This document shows, piece by piece, positions 6,802-11,413 of a stretch of DNA of 11,413 nt. The translations under genes and the position numbers were made by a program. Source of the DNA: FEN-1297 sp964498065 (GTDB lineage: Bacteria > Bacteroidota > Ignavibacteria > Ignavibacteriales > Ignavibacteriaceae). How positions within the stretch are numbered: position 1 is the stretch's first letter; every line of letters begins with the position of its first letter. The notes beneath the pieces are model-generated. The model was given only the letters and a program-made list of their open reading frames with translations. It was not told the DNA's origin and ran no database searches. The stretch lies in contig CAZCFZ010000116.1 of assembly GCA_964498065.1 (NCBI GenBank), positions 1 to 11,413 of the forward strand, read 5' to 3'.

Positions 6802-7298
6802 ATTTTATGTGAACTGTTCGACCACTTTTTCAAAAAAAAATTTACTTTGTTATAATCGTAACCCTTTTCTTTCTCAAGCTCACCCGTATCTTTTGATTTT
6901 AATAATTTTCCGTTTTTATCCAGAATAAAGACATGAGGATAACCTTCAATCTTAGGATACTTTGATAAAACTTTTTCGTTCTTATTTTCTTTGCTGTAAT
7001 TTACTTTAACAAATACATAATGTTTTTTAAGATATGAGTAAAGATCTTTATGCGATTCGTAAAATTTGTCGATTCGATGGCACCAGATGCACCACTCTCC
7101 TCCCACATCCACATAAATTCTTTTATTTGTTTTCTTAGCTTCGGCTATTGCATCTTTAATATCTTTAGCTGCATTTCTTGAAGGGTCAAAACTGGGAAGA
7201 ATTGCAGTTCCTTTTTTGATTTTATTTACACCTTGCGGATATAAATTAATTGAGATAAAGAAGAAAGCAAAAAGTAAAATCAATAATTTAAATTTCAT
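6798..7298 (-). CDS. Secreted thioredoxin-like protein
   Basis: The 166-residue product has a signal peptide (MKFKLLILLFAFFFISINLYPQ, cleavage about residue 22) and a thioredoxin fold. The redox motif is W69-C70-I-W-C73-H in the setting GGEWCIWCHRID, and the cis-proline is P121 in EGYPHVFILD. Lys follows the last helix region. The GGEWCxWC style is that of thioredoxin-like proteins related to the thioredoxin_7/DUF255 groups. It should be a periplasmic disulphide reductase or isomerase. The start is supported by AGGAG on the minus strand (complement of 7304-7308), five nt before the ATG. A TATAAT on the minus strand (complement of 7339-7344) may be its -10 box. It is transcribed divergently from the aminotransferase gene and converges on the exonuclease gene, with which it shares the stop-codon bases TTAA. 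Partner proteins cannot be read from the context. Confidence 0.9.
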   Translation of the reverse strand: MKFKLLILLFAFFFISINLYPQGVNKIKKGTAILPSFDPSRNAAKDIKDAIAEAKKTNKRIYVDVGGEWCIWCHRIDKFYESHKDLYSYLKKHYVFVKVNYSKENKNEKVLSKYPKIEGYPHVFILDKNGKLLKSKDTGELEKEKGYDYNKVNFFLKKWSNSSHKI

Positions 7299-7338
7299 AA
7301 TAGCTCCTGAGTTGAAAAATAAACTGTTAAAATTAGTA

Positions 7339-7344
7339 ATTATA
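7339..7344 (-). promoter_or_regulatory. Possible -10 box of the thioredoxin-like gene
   Basis: The minus strand reads TATAAT here, 40 nt upstream of the ATG. TTGAGT lies only 10 nt further upstream, too close for a normal -35 box, so no full promoter can be claimed. The region is AT-rich. Confidence 0.2.
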
Positions 7345-7464
7345 ATTTTACACTCAAACTTTATTTTTTAAAATAAAATCCGAGCAATTGTTATAAGATT
7401 TGAATCTGTAAAAGTCTGTGTTAACTGCGTCATCCGTATTTAATCAAAAATTTTTTATTTGAAT

Positions 7465-7493
7465 TTGATTCATATAATTCAGTTAGTTATAAT
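7465..7493 (+). promoter_or_regulatory. Sigma-70-like promoter of the aminotransferase operon
   Basis: TTGATT (7465-7470) is followed after exactly 17 nt by a perfect TATAAT (7488-7493). The pair also fits the Bacteroidota pattern in part, with TTTG (7464-7467) 20 nt before the TA-rich box. Transcription would start near 7500, giving a leader of about 36 nt with AGGA (7527-7530) five nt before the ATG at 7536. This is the best promoter candidate in the window. Confidence 0.6.
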
Positions 7494-7535
7494 AGCGAAC
7501 AAGATCTTCAATCATTTAAAACCATTAGGAACAAT

Positions 7536-8717
7536 ATGAACTTTGCCAAAAGATTGGATAGACTTCCTCCGTACCTTTTTGCTGAACTTAATTCAATTAA
7601 ATTGCAGAAAAGGCAGCAAGGTATCGATATGATTGATCTTGGAATGGGCAACCCGGATCAGCCGACACCTAAGTTTATTATCGATAAATTAAAACAAACT
7701 ATCAATGATCCGAAGACACACCGATATTCCCGTTCAAAAGGAATAGGCGGAGTGCTGAAAGCTATTTCAAGAAAATATAAACGTGATTTTGATGTCGATA
7801 TAGATCCGGAAACCGAAGCAGTCGCAACAATCGGCAGTAAAGAAGGTTTAGCTCACTTATGTTTAGCTCTTCTTGATGAAGGCGATGTTGTTTTAGTTCC
7901 TAATCCTACATATCCCATTCACATTTACGGAGTAACATCCGCAGGTGCAAATGTAATTTCAATTCCATTGAGTGCAGAGCATGACTTTATTCCGGACATT
8001 TCTTTAATAACCAGGGATATGTGGCCGCGGCCTAAAATATTAATACTAAACTTCCCGGCAAATCCGACAACGGCTGTTGTTGATCTGGATTATTTAAAAG
8101 AGATAGTAGCCTTTGCAAAAAAAAGCAATTTAGTAATTGTTCACGATATGGCTTACAGCGACATAGTTTTCGACGGAACAAAAGTACCTTCAATTCTTCA
8201 AGTGCCTGGGGCAAAAGATGTGGCCGTAGAGTTTTTTACGATGTCTAAAAGCTACAATATGGCCGGATGGAGAGTCGGGTTTTGCGTTGGAAATCCCGAA
8301 ATATGCAAAGCACTTGCAAAGCTTAAAAGTTTTTATGATTACGGAATTTTTACACCGATTCAGGTAGCAGCTATTGCCGCATTGGATTCCCCTCCTTCCG
8401 TTACCACGGCAATTGCCGAAGTTTATAAAAAAAGGAGAGATGTTCTGGTTGACGGATTAAACAACATCGGATGGAATGTTAAAAAACCGAGAGCAAGTAT
8501 GTTCGTGTGGGCACCTATTCCCGATAAGTTCAAAGAAATGGGGTCGCTTCAGTTTTCAAAATTATTAATTGATAAAGCTGAAGTTGTCACTTCTCCGGGA
8601 ATTGCTTTCGGAGAGTACGGCGAAGGATATTTAAGAATTTCTATGGTGGAAAACGAACAAAGGATAAAACAAGCTGTTCGAAATATTAAAAGATTAATGG
8701 AAAATAAAAATTATTAA
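7536..8717 (+). CDS. alaC: Alanine/glutamate-pyruvate aminotransferase, AlaC type
   Basis: The 393-residue protein is a class I/II fold-type I PLP aminotransferase. It follows E. coli AlaC along its whole length: RLDRLPPY near the start, IDLGMGNPD (33-41), HRYSRSKGI (62-70), TIGSKEGLAHL (98-108), VPNPTYPIHIYG (121-132), NFPANPT (172-178), HDMAYSDIV, then SKSYNMAGWRVGF with the PLP Schiff-base lysine K238. Other expected residues are N176, D204 and Y207 for the cofactor and R367 (YLRISM) for the substrate carboxylate. AlaC makes alanine from pyruvate with glutamate as amino donor, in the cytoplasm. Related enzymes include LL-diaminopimelate aminotransferases and methionine aminotransferases, so substrate choice is less certain than family. 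The gene has its own promoter and an AGGA five nt before the ATG. The eIF2B-like gene follows after 6 nt, so the two share a transcript. Confidence 0.88.
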   Translation: MNFAKRLDRLPPYLFAELNSIKLQKRQQGIDMIDLGMGNPDQPTPKFIIDKLKQTINDPKTHRYSRSKGIGGVLKAISRKYKRDFDVDIDPETEAVATIGSKEGLAHLCLALLDEGDVVLVPNPTYPIHIYGVTSAGANVISIPLSAEHDFIPDISLITRDMWPRPKILILNFPANPTTAVVDLDYLKEIVAFAKKSNLVIVHDMAYSDIVFDGTKVPSILQVPGAKDVAVEFFTMSKSYNMAGWRVGFCVGNPEICKALAKLKSFYDYGIFTPIQVAAIAALDSPPSVTTAIAEVYKKRRDVLVDGLNNIGWNVKKPRASMFVWAPIPDKFKEMGSLQFSKLLIDKAEVVTSPGIAFGEYGEGYLRISMVENEQRIKQAVRNIKRLMENKNY

Positions 8718-8723
8718 ACTGAA

Positions 8724-9518
8724 ATGAGAAGTAATGCTTCGAAAGATTTAAATAAAATTCTTAATGATAAAACTTCAGGCTCCACCGAAATTGTTCTAAA
8801 ATTAAATGATTATTTTCATAATCATACCGGCAATTTAAAAGAAATAACTTCCTCAATAAAAAAAGCTAAAGAAAAATTATCCCATTTCGCAGTTATTAAT
8901 AATTATCTTAATAATTTGCAAAAGATGGTTCTAACTAAAGATTTCAAAAATATTTCAAATTTTACAACAGAATTCAAAATCGAAATAGAGAAAAAATATC
9001 AACGATTATTTAAAAATTCACGAAAATATTTATCAGATGTTAATTACATACTGACTTTATCAAACAGCACAACTCTTCTTGAAGTTTTTAAACGCTTGGG
9101 AAAAAATAATAAGAGGCTAAGAATTGTTGTTGCAGAATCAAGGCCGAAAAATGAAGGGCGGTTGTTTGCACAAGCCTTGATTAAAAGCAATATCAAAGTT
9201 GAATTTATTACGGATGCAATGATCTCGCTTTACATCTCTAAAATTGATGCAGTCGTTTTAGGCGCCGATGCAATCTTAAGAAACGGCAATGCTATTAATA
9301 AAACCGGCAGTAAAGCTGCTGCATTACTCTGCAAAAATTACAATAAGCCCTGCTATGTAATTACAACACAAGATAAATTCACCTCTAAAAATAAATTTAA
9401 ACAAATGAAACAAAATCCAGATGAAGTTTGGAAATTTAAGGGTCATGACATCACAGTAATCAATTATTATTTTGAAGAGGTTGAGAAGCAATTAATTACT
9501 AAAATAATTACCGATTAA
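8724..9518 (+). CDS. eIF2B/MtnA-fold protein lacking the catalytic cysteine
   Basis: The 264-residue product belongs to the eIF2B alpha/beta/delta, MtnA and ribose-1,5-bisphosphate isomerase superfamily. An N-terminal helical part (1-100) precedes the Rossmann-like domain. Hallmarks are VVAESRPKNEG (135-145), VEFITDAM (159-166), VVLGADAILRNGNAINKTGS (177-196) and the later PCYVIT strand. The conserved Asp of GADA is D182. Where the sugar-phosphate isomerases have Cys in a THCNS-like motif, this protein has S113 (LTLSNSTT). The known isomerase mechanism uses that Cys with the Asp, so ordinary isomerase activity is doubtful. It may bind a sugar phosphate or nucleotide as a sensor, or catalyse by another route. 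It is too short and too divergent to name as MtnA. No Shine-Dalgarno sequence is present, and it starts 6 nt after alaC, so translation is probably coupled. A role in sugar-phosphate salvage or amino-acid metabolism is only inference. Confidence 0.82.
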   Translation: MRSNASKDLNKILNDKTSGSTEIVLKLNDYFHNHTGNLKEITSSIKKAKEKLSHFAVINNYLNNLQKMVLTKDFKNISNFTTEFKIEIEKKYQRLFKNSRKYLSDVNYILTLSNSTTLLEVFKRLGKNNKRLRIVVAESRPKNEGRLFAQALIKSNIKVEFITDAMISLYISKIDAVVLGADAILRNGNAINKTGSKAAALLCKNYNKPCYVITTQDKFTSKNKFKQMKQNPDEVWKFKGHDITVINYYFEEVEKQLITKIITD

Positions 9519-9838
9519 TCCAACTAAATATCTATTAATTCGTTATTCAAAATATAATTAAAAATTTATAAGCCATTGAAATAGTACTTTAATATTAATC
9601 ATAGTTCCATTTAAACGTAATATCTAAGGTATTTGTCAGTCTGAGCGAAGTCGAAGACTAAAAAATTTGTAATTCATGGTTCGACTCCGCTCGCCATGAA
9701 AATAAATTACTTTTAAAACAAATTATATATAAAGGGCATTTTTAGATATTTTCAGTTTCTAAAAAACAGTATCTATTTTAAAAATTTCATTTCTTTTGGA
9801 ACTCTGAACCCTTAATAATAATTTTACAAATAAAAATT
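9519..9838. other. Spacer between the alaC operon and the peptidase gene
   Basis: There is no gene. It holds the REP-like double hairpin (9638-9700), then an AT-rich inverted repeat, TTTTTAGA (9739-9746) with TCTAAAAA (9758-9765) around an 11-nt loop. Next comes a weak promoter candidate for the peptidase: TTGGAA (9796-9801), 17 nt, TAATTT (9819-9824). In the Bacteroidota scheme this is TTTG (9795-9798), 20 nt, TAATTTTA. The hairpins may also end or protect the alaC transcript, but none is followed by a long T-run. Confidence 0.5.
9638..9700. repeat. REP-like double palindrome
   Basis: Two hairpins lie side by side. The first has AGTCT (9638-9642) and AGACT (9655-9659). The second has TTCATGG (9673-9679) and CCATGAA (9694-9700). 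Their inner parts are inverted copies of each other: GAGCGAAGTCGAA (9643-9655) against TTCGACTCCGCTC (9680-9692), 12 of 13 pairing. So a large stem can also form between the halves. A core of this GAGCGAAGTCGAA type is a familiar intergenic repeat in many bacterial genomes. It is far more GC-rich than the sequence around it. Confidence 0.7.
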
Positions 9839-9850
9839 TTGGGAAATCTG

Positions 9851-11362
9851 ATGAAATATTTCAAATATATTCTAATGTTTTTTTTCATTGCTTCTGTTTC
9901 AACATTCAGCCAGCAGAAAGAACTTACAATAAAACAAGTCACTATCGAATCACGTTCACTTTATCCAAAACATCTAGCTCAGTTGCAGTGGAGACCTGGA
10001 ACAGATGCATTCACTTATGTAGAATATAGCAACGGCGGCGAACTGGTTCAGGAAAATGCAAGAACCGGTAATAAGCAGAGTATTCTCTCTTTACTTAAAC
10101 TTAATACTAAATTAAATGAGTTTAAATTATCACCGATAATAAGTTTCCCATCAATTGAATGGATTGGGAACGACGATATTAGATTCTGGAACGGAGATTC
10201 ACTTTATGAATATAATTTTAATGAAAATTCAGTCAAATTGTTAAATGATGTTTCTAATGGTGCAGAGAATATGGATATCTCTTCTGATAATTCAGTAGCA
10301 TATACAATTAAAAATAATTTATATATAGCAGTTAATAAAAAGCAATATCAAATTACTGACGATAAGAATGAAGGGATATTAAACGGACAGTATGTTGCCA
10401 GAAATGAATTCGGAATTTTTAAAGGAACTTTCTGGTCGCCGAAATCACATTATTTAGCTTTTTATAGAAAAGATCAGTCTATGGTAACAGATTATCCTAT
10501 TGTAAACATTAATTATCGTCCCGCTAAAGTTGAAAATATAAAATATCCGATGGCTGGAATGACAAGTGAACAAGTAAAATTAGGTATTTATAATATTAAG
10601 GAAAATGAAACCGTATTTTTAAAGACAGGTGAGCCTAAGGATCATTACCTAACAGGTGTAGCCTGGGATCCTAATGAAAAATACGTTTATATAGGAATTT
10701 TAAACAGAGATCAAAATGATTTGTTTGAAATTAAATATGATATAGCAAATGGAAATCCGGTTGATACATTATTTGAAGAAACAAATCCTAAATATGTTCA
10801 GCCGCTTCACGGACCGATTTTCGTTAAAGATCATCCTGATGAATTTATCTGGATTTCGCGAAGAGACGGGTGGAATCATCTTTATCTTTATAATACAGAC
10901 GGAAAGCTAATTAAAAAACTAACCAATGGTGAATGGGAAGTAACGAAATTGAACGGTGTTGATAAAAATGGAGATAATGCCTTCTTTACTTGTACAAAGG
11001 TAAGTCCTCTTGACAGAGATTATTACATGGTGAATTTAAAGTCAGGTAAGATGACAAAATTAACAAGTATGCCGGGTGTTCATAATGTAATACAGGATGA
11101 AGCCGGTAAAAATTTTCTTGATACTTACAGCAGCTTAACTGTACCATATAATGTCAATTTAATTAATCGTGAAGGAAAAGTTTTAAGAAAAATATTTTCA
11201 GCAGAAGATCCGTTGAAAGATTATTCAATCGGTAAAACAAAATTCTTTAAACTAAAAAGCAAAGACGGGTACGATCTTTACTGCAGAGAAATTCTCCCGG
11301 CAAATTTTGATTCAACTAAAAAATACCCGGTACTGGTCTATGTTTATGGGGGGCCTGGCTGA
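9851..11362 (+). CDS. Secreted S9 peptidase (DPP IV type), truncated before the catalytic domain
   Basis: This is the 5' part of a Bacteroidota-type dipeptidyl-peptidase IV gene. The ATG at 9851 opens a signal peptide (MKYFKYILMFFFIASVSTFS, cleavage about residue 20). The TTG at 9839 is in frame but adds only four residues, and GGGA (9841-9844) is well placed before the ATG. The beta-propeller follows, with typical stretches NEFGIFKGTFWSP (185-197) and YPMAGM (232-237) and repeats such as WISRRDGWNHLYLYN. The frame ends at YVYGGPG plus TGA, just where the alpha/beta hydrolase domain begins. The nucleophile motif GWSYGG and the Asp and His of the triad are therefore missing, and the product is 503 residues instead of roughly 700-750. 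It cannot be an active peptidase. The stop comes from foreign-looking sequence that resembles an insertion-sequence end, so this is best read as a disrupted gene. The intact enzyme would cleave dipeptides from peptides outside the cytoplasm. Confidence 0.88.
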   Translation: MKYFKYILMFFFIASVSTFSQQKELTIKQVTIESRSLYPKHLAQLQWRPGTDAFTYVEYSNGGELVQENARTGNKQSILSLLKLNTKLNEFKLSPIISFPSIEWIGNDDIRFWNGDSLYEYNFNENSVKLLNDVSNGAENMDISSDNSVAYTIKNNLYIAVNKKQYQITDDKNEGILNGQYVARNEFGIFKGTFWSPKSHYLAFYRKDQSMVTDYPIVNINYRPAKVENIKYPMAGMTSEQVKLGIYNIKENETVFLKTGEPKDHYLTGVAWDPNEKYVYIGILNRDQNDLFEIKYDIANGNPVDTLFEETNPKYVQPLHGPIFVKDHPDEFIWISRRDGWNHLYLYNTDGKLIKKLTNGEWEVTKLNGVDKNGDNAFFTCTKVSPLDRDYYMVNLKSGKMTKLTSMPGVHNVIQDEAGKNFLDTYSSLTVPYNVNLINREGKVLRKIFSAEDPLKDYSIGKTKFFKLKSKDGYDLYCREILPANFDSTKKYPVLVYVYGGPG

Positions 11363-11413
11363 ACTGTCCCCCCAATAGTATACAAAGAGAAAAGCAACTA
11401 TATTAATAAAAGA
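11360..11413 (+). mobile_element. Putative left end of an IS3-family element (partial)
   Basis: From the first base of the stop codon, peptidase similarity ends abruptly and the sequence reads TGAACTGTCCCCCC, then AATAGTATACA. A TG start followed by AACTG and a C-run is the style of terminal inverted repeats of IS3-family elements (IS150 group and relatives). The following A/G-rich stretch could precede orfA. Only 54 bases are visible, with no transposase, right end or target duplication, so this is an inference. Confidence 0.45.

Noticed and set aside
8032..8214. Minus-strand open frame of 60 codons
   Set aside because: It lies inside the well-supported aminotransferase gene and has no family resemblance; it is an antisense shadow.
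9839..9850. TTG start four codons before the ATG of the S9 peptidase
   Set aside because: The ATG at 9851 gives a standard signal peptide beginning MKYFK, and GGGA is placed correctly for it.

Overview
The window is strongly AT-rich and looks like chromosome from a member of the Bacteroidota/Ignavibacteriota group, most likely Ignavibacteria. The main evidence is a secreted protein ending in a type IX secretion system (T9SS) sorting domain of the 'YPNPFN' kind. Supporting evidence is a Bacteroidota-type secreted S9 dipeptidyl-peptidase, short lipoprotein-free signal peptides ending in ...FSQ, ...LAQ or ...YPQ, and many start codons without a strong Shine-Dalgarno sequence. The assignment is inference from protein style, not from a marker gene.

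Left part (1-4940): a loose accessory patchwork read rightward. It holds a one-pass membrane protein of unknown role (329-1207), a four-helix small membrane protein (1434-1826), a DUF1330-family ferredoxin-like protein followed by a 67-residue two-helix membrane peptide (2268-2785), a possible 49-residue peptide (3007-3156), and a pair of secreted proteins, the first with a T9SS C-terminal signal (3200-4826). The spacers are long and gene-poor. A degenerate 25-26 nt repeat flanks the 1434-1826 gene, suggesting that it arrived as a unit.

Middle (4942-7298): a 579-residue fusion of a DnaQ-type DEDDh exonuclease with the N-terminal half of UvrC (GIY-YIG nuclease, four-cysteine motif, UVR helix) reads rightward. 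A secreted thioredoxin-like protein reads leftward, and the two stop codons share the same TTAA.

Right part (7465-11413): a good sigma-70-like promoter drives an AlaC-type aminotransferase and, 6 nt downstream, an eIF2B/MtnA-fold protein that lacks the catalytic cysteine. After a spacer with a double-hairpin REP-like element comes a secreted S9 (DPP IV-type) peptidase. Its reading frame stops exactly at the GGPG motif, before the catalytic hydrolase domain. The sequence at that stop starts TGAACTG..., which looks like the left end of an IS3-family element running off the window.

No CRISPR array, tRNA, rRNA or complete mobile element was seen, and I do not see a convincing new multi-gene system. 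The most notable items are the interrupted peptidase, the flanking repeat pair, the REP-like double hairpin and the active-site-substituted eIF2B-like protein.
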